Positions 1-53,887 of a stretch of DNA of 64,000 nucleotides are shown in pieces. Every line of letters begins with the position of its first letter. The stretch's first letter is position 1. A program made the position numbers and the translations under genes. The stretch lies in the NCBI RefSeq assembly GCF_051106095.1, contig NC_135783.1, positions 329,225,322 through 329,289,321 of the forward strand, written 5' to 3'. Source of the DNA: Pogona vitticeps (taxonomy: Eukaryota > Chordata > Lepidosauria > Squamata > Agamidae). Under the pieces are notes generated by a model. That model was not told the DNA's origin, searched no databases, and saw only the letters and a list, made by a program, of their open reading frames with translations.

Positions 1-260
1 GCTGTAGAGCCAGTGTTTGTCCGTAGGCAGTTTCCATGGTCACGTGGCCAGCGTGACTAGACATGGAACACCGTTATCTTTCCACTGTGGTGGTACCTAT
101 TTATTTACTTGCATTTACATGTTTTCAAACTGCTAGGTTGGCAGGAGCTGGGACAAGAGATGGGAGCTCACTCTGTTGCATGGATTCGATCTTACGACTG
201 CTGGTCTTCTGACCTTGCAGCACAGAGGCTTCTGCGGTTTAACCCGCAGCAGCACCAAGT
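1..260 (-). repeat. Sauria SINE, cut by the window edge
   Basis: This is the reverse complement of the element at 56203-56546. The tRNA-like head ends at about 259 (GCTGCGGGTTAAACCGC on the minus strand), and the body carries GGTACC and the CACGTGGCC block. The BovB-like tail lies off the window. It is in EML5 intron 11. Confidence 0.85.
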
Positions 261-306
261 TCCTAATAAATTATTCTCCAATTCATGTTAAATAAAATGT
301 TGCTCA

Positions 307-42330
<42,024 letters not shown>

Positions 42331-42679
42331 CCCTGTCCTTTTTTCCTCCCTTTCCTCCTCCTCTTTTCTGCGCCTTTCCCGACCAGCGGGCGGTGTCTGT
42401 GGCTCCATATACAGGATCTGATTTTATCTTCTCCCTGACAGGTCTCTCATTTTTACCATCTGCTTGGAAGATGACAAGACAGAGTGTGTCAGAACAACAA
42501 CAACAACAACGGACTGGCGAGTTATCTGTGTTAAATATCGTGGACACAGGAAACTGCTTTGGACAGAGGCATCCTGTGGGTCTCCTTTTGTTTAGTCGTG
42601 GCTGGCCAAGGGTTCACGAAGATGCCTTTCTTAGACTCTCCGTTATGAACGAATGTATCTGAATATAATGTAGCTGTCT

Positions 42680-42955
42680 TTGCTCACTGGAAGGACAGAT
42701 CCTGAAGCTGAGGCTCCAATACTTCGGCCATCTCATGAGAAGAGAGGACTCCTTGGAAAAGACACTGATGCTAGGAAAGTGTGAAGGCAAGAGGAGAAGG
42801 GGGTGAGAGAGGATGAGATGGCTGGACAGTGTCATCGAATGTACCAACATGAATTTGACCGAACTCCGGGAGGCAGTGGATGACAGGAGGGCCTGACGTA
42901 CTCTGGTCCATTGGGGTCACAAAGAGTCGAACACGACTTAACGACTAAACAACAA
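42680..42955 (+). mobile_element. LINE BovB, 3' end fragment near the EML5 promoter
   Basis: GCTCACTGGAAGGACAGATC, then TCCAATACTTCGGCCATCTC and the end GAACACGACTTAACGACTAA with an AAC tail. It is 5' truncated to about 275 bases and inserted roughly 350 bases outside the CpG island. Confidence 0.9.
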
Positions 42956-43059
42956 CAATCTGAATATACTTATTAACTCTCTACCAGAACAATTTTTTTG
43001 TTGTCCAAAATAGCATCAGTAAATAATTTCATTAAATCTGTGACAGAGTATATTGATAA

Positions 43060-43265
43060 TAATTGTGTGCCATCATGGCCCTATTCAGGTAGTGGTTTAC
43101 CATTCCCTTCTGCAGGTTCTCTGGGACTGTGCAGGTTGTCTGAGGTCGCACAGGCTGACTCTTCTTTCAGGAGGCACAATGAGGATTTGAACTCTGTCTA
43201 CCTCTGTCTCCGCAGCCAGAGATGTAATTTATTGATATCTGACTGCAGAACCAGAGGTTGAGAGT
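43060..43265 (-). repeat. tRNA-type SINE
   Basis: AGTGGTTTACCATTCCCTTC and TTTGAACTCTGTCTACCTCT (minus strand: B-box-like GGTAGACAGAGTTCAAATCC) follow the body and head order of the SINEs at 22685-22905. Confidence 0.6.
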
Positions 43266-43394
43266 GAGAATTAACTTGACAGTACACAATTATTATCAGA
43301 CTTCAACTAACTTTCACTAGTGCTAATATAGCAGAACCCATATGTCCCTATGAACATAGCGGGACTTCAGAATATACTTTTACAGGACTTAACT

Positions 43395-43495
43395 GCTGCA
43401 TTGCAATCCTAAACACACCTATCAAGTGTTTACCTCATAAGTAATCCCACTGAGTATAATGGAATTTCCTTTGGAGGTAAGCAGGTTACAATTAT
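43395..43495. repeat. MITE-like fragment with 'gcaatcct' end
   Basis: ATTGCAATCCTAAACACACC and the inverted-like AAGCAGGTTACAATTATGCT enclose a core with CCCACTGAGTATAATGGAAT. It matches a common palindromic squamate repeat but is decayed. Confidence 0.45.
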
Positions 43496-43544
43496 GCTGC
43501 ACCATTGTTTTATGTTAGCCATTCCCTATTACTGGAGATACTCA

Positions 43545-43738
43545 GTTTGGGACAGTAGTGGACAGAGTGACATTCTAGGGCTTAGGAGGCCTGGGTTAGA
43601 ATCCCTGTTCAACCATGGAAATTCACTGGGGTGTGTGGAATGGTATCAATCCTTAAATATCCTACTTACAGTGAAAGCCCTATTAAGTTCACTATGAGTC
43701 AGTTCCAACTTGATGGCACAAAACACAAACAATAGCTA
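43545..43738 (+). repeat. tRNA-type SINE
   Basis: GACAGAGTGACATTCTAGGG, then the B-box-like GGTTAGAATCCCTGTTCAAC and the tail TGAGTCAGTTCCAACTTGAT followed by GGCACAAAACACAAAC. This is the clearest copy of this SINE type in the window. Confidence 0.7.
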
Positions 43739-43739
43739 T

Positions 43740-45089
43740 GTATTTATTACTCTCAAAGATTACTGAAAAGGTATCCTGGGCTGTAAGTAATACAGCATTC
43801 TTCATGTTGATATTTTGACCATTTTCTACTAAGATCAAAGTTTTATTAGAATCATCCTATACATTACACACACTCTCCAACACTTCATTTCATGTATTCA
43901 AGTGCAAAGAGGTTTGTCAAATATGCTCAGCTTCTGTTCTACCTTTCATTGCACATTTATTGTTTAGGAGTGGATGTTATCCATCTTGAAGCAGACATTC
44001 TATATTGAGCACTATCAACAGTACCAAAGTCTCAACAGCTTTAAGTGAAGCACTGAAAGACAGTCTGATTAAATTACATTGCCCTTCCTAGAAATGTCCT
44101 TTCACTGAAAATCTGATTTCCATCCAGCTGCTTGAATTGATTTCTAACTGACAACAAACTAAATATAGAACTCTTCTAAATTCTAGTTTTGTAACAGCAG
44201 TTTGCCAAACTGGCTATCTCTTATCACAATGTGATCTGAATTGACCTAAAACTACATGATAAAATTTAATTGTGTTTTTCAATATTTTGCCTTTGTTTAG
44301 ATATTTCTGTATACAGTAACTGCACAAGTGCAGGCTGATTAGCTGAAACATTGTGTAGTATTTTTATTCTTAACAGTTTGATGCATTCTTTGTACGTGTA
44401 TAACCATTCTATAAAATTATATATCTATACTTTTTCCAAAAAAAGGAATAAATAGAATTATAAAACAGCTTTAGCCACTGCTTAGAGAAGCAAATACAGA
44501 AAAACACTTCATGAAACCAATGCAATGTGTTGTGCTGAAGGATAAGGAACAAAGGACACAATCCACTGAAACTACATGGACCAAAACCATTGCAATAGGA
44601 TATATTAATATGAATACAATCATTCTGTATATTACAATACTCTGTCAAAGTAAATAAATAAATAAATAGGTGGGGAGCAACCAGTGTTTTATAAACAGGG
44701 TTTTATAAAGAGCACAATTATTTGTAGCTCTAAAATATAGAACACTGCCAATAGCGTCACATTTTGTAGAAGAGGAACAACAAACTCAAATAAATGCACC
44801 CATGTGAGTCCTAATTAAACAAATAAAGCTCACTATAACTTTGCCAGATCTATTCCCAAGATAGAACTCAACCCCTACCCACCCTACATTGCAAGCATCC
44901 TATCACAGATTATGTGAGATGTAATTCCACAAGATCTGAAGCAACACACAATTCCCCACTACCACTTTAGAACAATTCTGAGGACTGTATTTGTGTGTAC
45001 AGTATTGTTCCATCACAGAGTATTAAATGTGATAGTAACTCATGGGTGGTTACTATAACATTTTTAATGAAATTTTTAGAGTATATATA
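43740..45089. other. Intergenic, nothing recognised
   Basis: AT-rich DNA between SINE copies with no convincing reading frame and no repeat I can name. A short AAAT run lies at 44652-44668. Confidence 0.55.
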
Positions 45090-45182
45090 TATATTTAATT
45101 GCATTTTAATTATTTTGCCTTTTTATTGTATTTTAAATGTTGTAAGCCGCCCAGAGACCTTCCGATAGTGTGGGCAGCATAT

Positions 45183-45253
<71 letters not shown>
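45090..45253 (+). repeat. Non-LTR 3' tail with (AAAT)n microsatellite
   Basis: GTTGTAAGCCGCCCAGAGAC and GGGCAGCATATAAG are followed by about 17 AAAT units (45186-45253). It is the same tail as 11040-11151. Confidence 0.7.
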
Positions 45254-45254
<1 letters not shown>

Positions 45255-45435
45255 GTGATAGCAGCTGTCTGTGTACCAGAACAGAAGTGTTCAGAAAATG
45301 TATACTGTATAGGATTGAGCTTTAGATTGCACTGCTACTGTCAGCTGATAACATGCTTGAGGAAAAAACATTAGGATACACATTTATTTCATAGTGGAAG
45401 CAAGATGAAAATGGATTCAAAGCAACATTTTCGGG

Positions 45436-46350
45436 GTGCAGGAACCAAAGGATAAAGTTAATTTGGGGGGGGATGAAGGGATATGTGACTTTTGGGAACA
45501 GAAAATTTATTGGAGGTTTGAAGGAGAACAAGCTAGTGAGCCATCCTCAACAAAAAGTGTACAGGAGGAAACTTGTGGATGTGTAGGAGGCATACTCGTA
45601 GAAACAGAAGAGGGAGGAATAGAAGAGGAAGGCAATAGAAGTATATTTGTCAGAAGATCAAGGGGAGGAGAAAGGGGAGGAGCAAGATCCGATAGTGTGG
45701 GAGGAGGTTATAAAAGAATGGGGTGATGCATTGGAATTTAGAATTGAAATGGATTAGACAAGGAAAGGGGCAAAAGATTGCGCGGTACAAACTGAGAGAG
45801 AAGAAGAGGCATCTACTAAGGTCTGTGATTTGTTAAAGGATTTTCCGAATCTAAAAACAGGTGGAGGCTTACTACCCTATCCAGATCTACCTAAAGTGGA
45901 GAAGAAAGGAGTAAAACCCTTAGAATGGCTGTGGTAGTTTACCTGTGCAACCAAGGTGGAGGAAGGAAGGTAATTTGTCCCAGTCCCTCTTTCAACATTC
46001 CACTTCTAAAAGGGGACTGGGCGAGACACCCGTGTTGTGGGACAGTGTGCGCAGTAAGGAGCACCCCTCTGAGGGAGATGACCGATTGCAAGCGCTTTGG
46101 TCCAGCCCCAATGTGATAAGTGATTTTTGTACTCCAGAAACCAGAATTCCAAATTATAAGACGTTACCAGAATTAAGTTGTTTTGATCCGTTTAATTTGG
46201 TTAATCACGATACTGAAGTTAATAAAGTTGAACCGGTTGGATTTTTAAAATCGCCTCTGTCTCTTATTCCCGCCACAATGAGGGAACCGTCACCAATTCA
46301 AGAAGAACCCAATCGCAGGAGGGTATTACTTCTTGAAAATATTGTATAGA
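45436..46350 (+). repeat. Unassigned coding-like repeat family, copy 4
   Basis: This is the longest copy, in the EML5-TTC8 spacer. An acidic, purine-rich part is followed by a stretch parallel to DFPNLK-GGLLP, the block GDWARHPCCGTVCAVRSTPL around 46013-46068, a LPELSCFDPFNLVNHDTEVN segment and an RRRVLLLENIV tail. The order matches copies 1-3. It looks like a decayed fossil of a once-coding element; family unknown. Ends are approximate. Confidence 0.65.
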
Positions 46351-46359
46351 ATTTGGGGA

Positions 46360-47214
46360 GTTCTCATTAAATTATGCAGTCTGGGATGACTGAGAACATA
46401 TCCTTCCCCTTACTGCAAATAATATATAAAATATTTGCAGTACATGCAGAGCGGAGCAGCAGAGGAATAATAATTGAGGTACATGGTTCCATTAAAATGT
46501 CTTAGAATATCATCCAGCATGGCAGAGTTAATGATAGTTGCAGCATGTCATTATATTTATTGTTCTTCAAAGTAACTTTTCAGTTTCTGCGAAATGTAAC
46601 CCTAGTATACTTTCTTGTGCCTTGACTCCATTGCCTTTTCACCTTTGATTTATATGCTGTATTTTCTCCATTGTTTGGTTTGCACTGCTATTGCTGGGTT
46701 TATTTCCAGTGTTCTCCCATTGAACATTCCAAGCTTTGTGCATATAATTTGGACCAGCTGTCCAGCATCATCTACTAATGGGATTTTTCATCCACACCCT
46801 GCTTCTCTGACTGTTGAGATGTTGACATGGTGGCATGATGTTTCATGGAGAAATGGCAACCATCATTATAATGGAGAAATTTTAATAGGTACTTTGACTC
46901 AGCAGCTTGCAGGTGACAAAAAAAACAATACTATTATGACGTCCATAATACCATTGTTTGAAGAGTTATCACATTAATAGATTTTAACAAGATGAGAAAT
47001 ACCATGGTCATCTTCAAAACCATACACATGATGGACTCCTAAATACTCCGATGGCAGACAGCAAAGTCATGCTCCCCACACCAGAATATCAGGCCTCCAT
47101 CATACTCCCCTAATATCACTCATGTGGCAAGCACTGTGCAGATTACATAAGTGATATAATTCTGTAATGTGTACTTCAGTAAATATCCAAGTTCTGCTCT
47201 CTTTCTTTTTCCTA
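46360..47214. other. Intergenic, nothing recognised
   Basis: A 120-codon frame at 46615-46977 has no domain, no signal that would mark it as a gene, and an AT-driven composition. No other feature is seen. Confidence 0.5.
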
Positions 47215-47790
47215 TAATTTTCATTGGTTTTTAAAAAACTAAACATATTAATAAAATACAACATAAAATTTACATTCTAGCCACACAAATTACATAGAAA
47301 AAAATAATGCAAAAACTTAGTGCTCCTTTCACCCTGGAGACCATTATATCTTACATAATTTTTACCTCCTTATACCTGACCTTCAATTCATAATTTAACT
47401 GTCACGCTATCTCTCCCAAAAATACATACAATATTGGTTCAGTTTTCTCCTTTTCAGTTTACTCAATGCAGCATTTATACATTCATTCCATATCTCATTA
47501 AATCTGTTTGTCTTTAACTTTCCTTTTTTAAACTTAATTTCAAAAGTCAATTTATCATTAATTGCAATATTCCAAATGTCATTACACCATTCATGCAATT
47601 GGACAACCCAATTTTGCAACAAGCAGCCGAGCTGCTGTTAACATATTCATTATCATCTCTTTTTTTACATTACTTACATCATCATTTTCTATTAAAAATG
47701 ATAATGCTGTTCTTGGTGACTTTTCAATATTAACTTCCATTATTTCTCTAATTTCTTCAAACCACTAAATTTCACTAAATATCCAAGTTC
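47215..47790 (-). mobile_element. L1 LINE, 3' part
   Basis: On the minus strand the sequence is A-rich, with the order GAAATAATGGAAGTTAATAT, GTAAAAAAAGAGATGATAAT, CTGCTTGTTGCAAAATTGGG and TGGAATATTGCAATTAATGA, agreeing with the end of squamate L1 elements. Exact ends unclear. Confidence 0.5.
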
Positions 47791-47929
47791 TGCCGGATAT
47801 GACCATTGCTTACTCTCTTTGATTTCATATAATTTCCTTTGTTTTAATATGTGCCATTAGATGAACAAGTGGGGTGAGAAAACATCAACATATCTCTGGC
47901 TGCCTGGCATTAGCTGCCCGTTTGTTTCT

Positions 47930-48375
47930 GCATTGATTTCAAAGTATTAATGATGACATACCGTATAAAGCTCTAAATGGTTTAGGACCTCGATATCTAG
48001 TGGAACATCTTCTCCCACCTAGATCTACCCGAATCGCTGTGGCCGGGATGGGCAGCTGAGGGGCCTAATGCCGAGGGAGACCTGGAGAGAAAGAACAAGA
48101 AATTGGGCCTACTCGGCAGTGGCCCCTCGTCTCTGGAACAGTCTACCCTCAGAAATTTGCCTAACTCCCTCACTGGGTGTTTTTAAGAGCAAATTCAAAA
48201 CCTGGCTCTTTAGGCAGGCCTTCCCTCCTGTCATTACCTAATTAATGTCTTGCCATCTTGAATTGTATTAATGCTGTTGTTTTATTTTATACTGTTAATA
48301 TTTGGATTGCCGTTAGCCACCCACAGTAGACTTCTGTCTAGATTGGCAGATTAATTAATTAATTAATTAATTAAG
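47930..48375 (+). mobile_element. L2 LINE, ORF2 end and 3' UTR
   Basis: AAAGCTCTAAATGGTTTAGG, then CTAGATCTACCCGAATCGCT, CCCCTCGTCTCTGGAACAGT and TTCAAAACCTGGCTCTTTAG follow the L2 ORF2 C-terminus (the LWNSLP and FKTWLF-type motifs). It ends in a (TTAA)n run at 48352-48375. Confidence 0.8.
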
Positions 48376-48757
48376 TGCCAATTTTAAAAAGGCAGCTAGG
48401 AAAAGCACAGACAAGAGACATTGCGGGGGGGGAGGGTTAGCTAGAAATATTTTCCTTCATATTCTTCCTCCTGACCCTTCAGGCTTTTCCCTTTGTTAAT
48501 GGACAGAGAAGATATGTTATATGTACAAATGATGTGGTGCACCCACTGATGTGTTTTTTAAAAATAAAACAGAATTCAAAAATTTCCTGGGAAAAAAATC
48601 TGGAACAAAACTTGTAGAAAACTCTTGAATTCCCTAAACATTTATCTGATGTTCATGTTTGTTTGATCTATGCTTGTTTAAAAATGGTCACTGTTTCAAC
48701 TGTATATAAATATTTGAACTGCAATCTCTGTTAAGAAAAAAAAATGATAAGAGTTTA

Positions 48758-48898
48758 CCGTATTTTTCGCTCCATAAGACACACCTTTCCATAAGATGCA
48801 CCAATTTTTTTAGGAGAAGAAAACAGGAAAATATAATCTGGTTTCTTCTCCCCCTGTTTTGTGGGGGAAAAGTGTGTCTTATGGTGCGAAAAATACGG
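48758..48898. mobile_element. Short TA-flanked palindromic MITE
   Basis: CCGTATTTTTCGCTCCATAA and the complementary right end TTATGGTGCGAAAAATACGG are near-perfect 28-base inverted repeats with TA on both sides. 141 bases, non-coding, Tc1/mariner-like. Confidence 0.88.
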
Positions 48899-48929
48899 TA
48901 AATATAATAAATACTTTGTAGACTAGTTA

Positions 48930-49302
48930 GTTAGGTAGGCATCCTTCAGTCTTGAAAGACTATGGTAATGTGCTCTGTATGGACGACTTGGAACAGCATC
49001 TAGTGTGGCTGAGAAGGCCAATTTGAGAGTGACAATCCCTTCCACATCGAAGACAAATGCAATCTGTCCCCTGTCTAGCTCCCTGATTTTGTTGCTTTCG
49101 TGAGTGCCTCTTTGCCTTGGCCTGCTGGACAAGGGTCTCTTCAAATTGGGAGAGACCATGATGCACCGTCTGCCTCCAGGCTGAACACTCAGATGTCAGG
49201 GTTTCCCATCTGTTGAGGTTCATTCCTAAGGCCTTCAGATCCCACTTGCAGATGTCCTTGTTTCGCAGTTGTGGTCTCCCTCGGGGGCAATTTCCCTGCT
49301 AG
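48930..49302 (-). mobile_element. Unassigned LINE C-terminus, copy 1
   Basis: On the minus strand it encodes LNRWETLTSECSAWRQTVHH, then ETLVQQAKAKRHSRKQQNQG and CLRCGRDCHSQIGLLSHTRC, a C-x2-C...H-x3-C zinc-finger-like end. It starts at a point inside the element (5' truncated) right where copy 2 ends. Confidence 0.75.
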
Positions 49303-49770
49303 TTAGGCATCCTTCAGTCTCGAAAGACTATGGTAACGTGCTCTGTATGGGGTACTTGGAACAGCGTCTAGTGTGGCTGAGGAGGCCAATTTGAGAGTGA
49401 CAATCTCTTCCACACTGAAGACAAATCCAATCTGTTCCCTGTCCAGCTCCCTGGTTTTGCTGCTTTTGTGACTTCCTCTTTGCCTTGGCCTGCTGGACAA
49501 GGGTCTCTTCAAATTGGGAGAGGCCGTGACGCAACGCCTGCCTCCAGGCTGAACGCTCAGATGTCAGGGTTTCCCATCTGTTGAGGTCTATTCCTAAGGC
49601 CTTCAGATCCCGCTTGCAGATATCCTTGCATCGCAGCTGTGGTCTCCCTCTGGGGTGATTTCCCTGCACTAATTCTCCGTACAGGAGATCCTTTGGAATC
49701 CGACCATCAGCCATTCTCACGACATGCCCAAGCCAACGTAGACGTCGCTGTTTCAGTAATGTATACATGC
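49303..49770 (-). mobile_element. Unassigned LINE C-terminus, copy 2
   Basis: This open frame reads RRLRWLGHVVRMADGRIPKD, LLYGELVQGNHPRGRPQLRC, WETLTSERSAWRQALRHG and CLQCGRDCHSQIGLLSHTRR. The W-L-G-H-V-x-R-M and L-Y-G-E-L motifs occur at the C-terminus of several non-LTR families. It shares its last 365 bases with copy 1, in tandem. Confidence 0.78.
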
Positions 49771-49774
49771 TTGT

Positions 49775-51213
49775 CTAACAAAAAAGCCAGTGAAGGTGAT
49801 GGCATTCCAGTTGAACTATATAAAATCTTAAAAGATGACGCTGTTAAAGTGCTACATTCAATATTCCAGCAAGTTTGGAAAACTCAACAGTGGCCAGAGG
49901 ACTGGAAAAGATCATTCTACTTCCCAATCCCAAAGAAGGGCAGTGCCAAAGAATGTTCCAACGACCGTACAATTCCACTCATTTCCCACACTAGCAAGGT
50001 TATGCTCAAAATCCTACCAAGGTAGGCTTCAGCAGTATGTGGACCAAGAACTCCCAGAAGTACAAGCTGGATTTCAAACGGGCAGAGGAACTAGGGACCA
50101 AATTGCTACTATGTGCTGGATTATGGAGAAAGCCAGAGAGTTCCAGAAAAACATCTATTTCTGATTCATTGACTATGCAAAAGCCTTTGACTGTGTGGAC
50201 CACAGCAAACTATGGTAAGTCCTTAATGAAATGGGATTCCCTGATCACCTTATCTACCTCCTGAGAAACCTGTATGTGGGACAGGAAGCAACAGTTAGAA
50301 CTGGATATGGAAACATTGATGGGTTCAAAATTGGGAAAGGAGTGCGACAAGCCTGTATATTGTCCCCCTGCTTATTTAACTTATATGCAGAATACTTCAT
50401 GCGAAAGGCCGGACTGGATGGATCCCAAACTGGAATTAAGATTGCCGGAAGAAATAGCAACAACCTCTGATATGCAGATGATACCACTCTGATGGCAGAA
50501 AGTGAGGAGGACTTAAGAAACCCTGTAATGAGGGTGAAAGAGGAGAGTGCAAAAAACGGTCTGAAGCTCAACATAAAAAAAACTAAGATCATAGCCACTG
50601 GTCTCATCACCTCCTGGCAAATAGAAGGGGAAGATATGGAGGCAGTAACAGATTTCACTTTCTTGGGCTCCATGATCACTGCAGATGGTGACAGCAGTCT
50701 CAAAATTAAAAGACACCTGCTTCTTGGGAGGAAAGTGATGACAAATCTCAATAGCATCTTAAAAAGCAGAGACATCACCTTTCTGACAAAGGTCTGCAAA
50801 GCTATGGTTTTCCAGTAGCGATGTATGGAAGTGAGAGCTGGACCATAAAGAAGGCTGACTGCCAAAGAATTGATGCTTTTGAATTGAAAGACTCCTGGAC
50901 TGCAAGGAGAACAAACTTATCAATTCTAAAGGAAATCAACACTGAGTGCTCACTGGAAGGACAGATCCTGAAACTGAGGCTCCAATACTTTGGCCATCTC
51001 ATGAGAAGAGAAGACTCCCTGGAAAAGACCCTTATGTTGGGAAAGAGTGAAGGCAAGAGGAGAAGGGGACAACAGAGGATGAGATGGATGGACAGTGTCA
51101 TCAAAGCTACCAACATGAATTTGACCCAACTTTGGGAGGCAGTGGAAGACAGGAGGGCCTGGCGTGCTCTGGTGCATGGGGTCACGAAGAGTCAGACACG
51201 ACTAAGCAACAAC
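49775..51213 (+). mobile_element. LINE BovB, reverse transcriptase and C-terminus
   Basis: The longest BovB copy here. It keeps RT motifs: DGIPVELYKILKDDAVKVLH, a DYAKAFDCVDHSKL stretch, GVRQACILSPCLFNLYAEYF, and the catalytic box as YADDT split from its neighbours by a stop. After this come KVMTNLNSILKSRDITFLTK, YGSESWTIKKADCQRIDAFE and QYFGHLMRREDSLEK. The 3' end is GTCACGAAGAGTCAGACACG with an AAC tail. Several stops and frame changes make it inactive; the 5' half with the endonuclease is missing. BovB is known for horizontal transfer between squamates and ruminants. Confidence 0.93.
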
Positions 51214-51479
51214 AACATAGTTTTTTACATACCATAATCTGCCAGAAAGACAAATAAGGGGCTACAAATCAAATTCAGCCTGAACTGTCAAATGAAGCTA
51301 AAATGACTCCAATGGGGATATCGTAACATACACATATCATAAGAAGAGCAGACTCTCTGGAAAAGCACTAGGAAAAGTGGTATGGAATAGGAAAGGAAGA
51401 AAACAAGGACAATTTTGGGATGAAACAAAATCTACCCTTCAAACAATGCTAGAAATAGTGAGATCCTACTAACAAGAGG

Positions 51480-52565
51480 CAAGAGGTGACTTATGGTAAT
51501 CTTATGAATCGAGATATCCAAAATGTCCTGTCCTCAACAGCCCTGTCCAGCTCTTTTAATCTCAAGCCTGTAACTTCCTTCAGAGAGTCAATCTATCTTG
51601 CATTTGATCTTACTTTTTCCTGCTGCTTTCAATCTTTCCCAGCATTATTCTCTTTTCCAGAGAATCTTGCCTTCTGATTATGTGCCCAAAGTAGACAGCC
51701 TCAGTTTCAACATTTTTGCCTTCAGGCTTGATTTGCTCTAGACCTACTTGTTTATCTTTCTTGTGTGCAAGGTATCTGCAAAGCTTTCTTCCAACATTGT
51801 ATTTCAGATTAATCTTTTTTTTTTCTTGTTAGCTTTCTTTACTGTCTAGCTTCCACATTCATACAGCTGCCTTGGGTCCTTTTGGGGAGAAAGGTGGGAC
51901 AGAAATATTTTAAATAAATAAATAATAAATAATGATCAGGAATACAATAGTGTGGATGATCTTGGTCTTAGTCTTTGATGACACATCCTTACATTTGATT
52001 ATCTTTTCTAATTCCTTCATTGCTCCCCTTCCCAGTTTCAGTCCTTCTGATTTCCTGGCTGCAATCTCCATTTGGATTGATGATTGAGCAAAGGTATACA
52101 AAATCTCTATTTCAATTTCTTCATTGTCAACATTGTCAACTACAGTTCTTTTGTAGTCATGATGTTTGTCTTCTTAATACTGTATTCAGCTGCTGTCCTG
52201 CATTGGCATCTTTTTTTCTTTTGCTAAAAATCATTTAAGGTTGTTGTTGCTTTCTGCCAATAAGATGGTATAATTTTCATGTCTTAAATTACTGATGTTT
52301 CTTCCACCAATTTTCTCTCTTCCTTCATCTGATCTAGTCTGACTTTCTGTATGATATGCTCTATGTACATATAGAACAGATAAGGGGATAAAATGCATCC
52401 TTGTCTGACACCGTTGCCTAGAGAAAACCATTTTCTCTCTCCATTCTTGTCCACAATACAGGTCTTGCATCAGGACAATCAAGTGCTGAGGCACAACCAT
52501 CCCCCCCAAAAAACATAGTTTTTGATGATCCACAAAGTCTAAGGCTTTGCTGTTGCCTATAAAAC
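51480..52565 (-). mobile_element. RTE-type LINE (second family)
   Basis: On the minus strand: VPQHLIVLMQDLYCGQEWRE, then KIGGRNISNLRHENYTILLA, AMKELEKIIKCKDVS, and the C-terminal region to about 51480. It has many stops. It is interrupted at about 51866-51935 by a short (AAAT)-tailed element. It lies between the genes, right after BovB. Confidence 0.8.
51866..51935 (+). repeat. Small (AAAT)-tailed insertion in the RTE LINE
   Basis: GCTGCCTTGGGTCCTTTTGG, GGGAGAAAGGTGGGACAGAA and AAATAAATAAATAA form a 3' tail of another non-LTR family, placed where related RTE copies are continuous. Confidence 0.6.
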
Positions 52566-52599
52566 AGAGACTAATCTAAAATTTCTGGTGCGTTCCAAG

Positions 52600-53175
52600 A
52601 GCCAGCAGATATTTGCAATATCGGTAAGGAAAGTTCAGTAGTGATTTCCCATTACCACCTTCTGCACACTACTAGCAAAAGTTAGATTGAGTGTCATCAT
52701 CATTGCCTCCTCTACCAGTGTCACCTTCAGCTACCGCCGCTGCCGAGTAGCTGCTGTCCCCATCACCATAGGACTGTCTCATCATAGGCTTTTCATGGTC
52801 AGGAATGGTCAATAGTGGTTTACCATTGCTACCTTCTGCACAGTGCTAATAAAAGTTAACTAACAAAAAGCACTACCGTTGCCTCCACCACTGTTGTCCA
52901 GTAGCTGTGCCCCCTGGGAACAATCCATTATCTTCTGCTGATATGGCCATTATCCTTAGAGAGGATGGATGTGTAGTCTGGTGTGATCATTCTGCCTTGG
53001 GTGACCCTTTTAGGAGTCCAAACTAATAATGGAATTTAGTCTCCTGGTAGCATTGCTCTCAGCTTCACTGATAATTTCAAACTCTGTTACTACCTTGTGT
53101 ACATCGAAAATGGGGTCCCTAATTGATAGGACAGCCATAAGTCTAAAATGACTCGATAGCATGTAACAAGAACAG
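52600..53175 (+). repeat. Diverged tandem pair and SINE-like tail
   Basis: AGTAGTGATTTCCCATTACC at 52630 recurs in similar form (AATAGTGGTTTACCATTGCT) at about 52808, roughly 178 bases on, each followed by ACCTTCTGCACA. The stretch ends in CAGCCATAAGTCTAAAATGA, a tail like that of the tRNA-type SINEs. The family is uncertain. Confidence 0.45.
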
Positions 53176-53579
53176 AGCACACTGTAACTGAGGAAGCTAT
53201 CTTATATTGAGGCAGACCATTCAATCATCTAAATTTCATTATTTAAGTGGCAGTCATCTTTTTCCATTTCTGTTTCAAAATACCAGATATGTTTTCCCCC
53301 ATGATGACTGGCTCCGGGTCACATTAGTTCTATGTGAGGATTCTTAACGTCAGTTTTCCTGTCACTTTATGTACAACAGAGGAAAGGTGGAATAAAATTT
53401 AAAAATAATTCCCTCCTAGACAAAAGGAGGATCATCCCTTTCCCCCCCCCAGGCAGAGTTTCTCAGCCATTAAAAAACTCCCACTCCAAACAGAAATAAA
53501 CCACCAGGAAGAAGTTTTCCTGCATCTTTACTCTGTTGCTAGAAAAGTTTTTTTTTTCTATTTCTCTTATTCGGGTTGT
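53176..53579. other. TTC8 upstream flank
   Basis: TATTGAGGCAGACCATTCAA near 53205 is a short piece of a sauropsid repeat. The rest is unique-looking DNA leading into the CpG island. Confidence 0.45.
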
Positions 53580-53887
53580 GTGTCTCAAGACCGCGAAAGG
53601 AATCCTGTCAAAAACTAGCGGCGCTAATTCCCCCGCAGGGAGCGGGGAGGGGGGGGGAAGGAAAAGCTAAGGGAGACAAATGGGACACGACACCTTTTCA
53701 GCAGACACTGCTGATGTCGAAAGTAATTTAAGGCCAACCGGCCACCCCAGTTCTCGCGCAAGACGCGTGGGAAGGGCTAGCTCGTCGTCAGCACCAGGCT
53801 CGCTCACAATCCTTGAGGCGGTGTCTTCTTTTCTCTCGCAGGCAGTCGCTTAGGCGCCTATGCTTCTCCGAGGACCCTGCTTGCAGC

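Noticed and set aside
46615-46977. A 120-codon plus-strand frame between the genes
   Set aside because: No domain, hydrophobic AT-driven composition and no neighbouring exon or repeat support.
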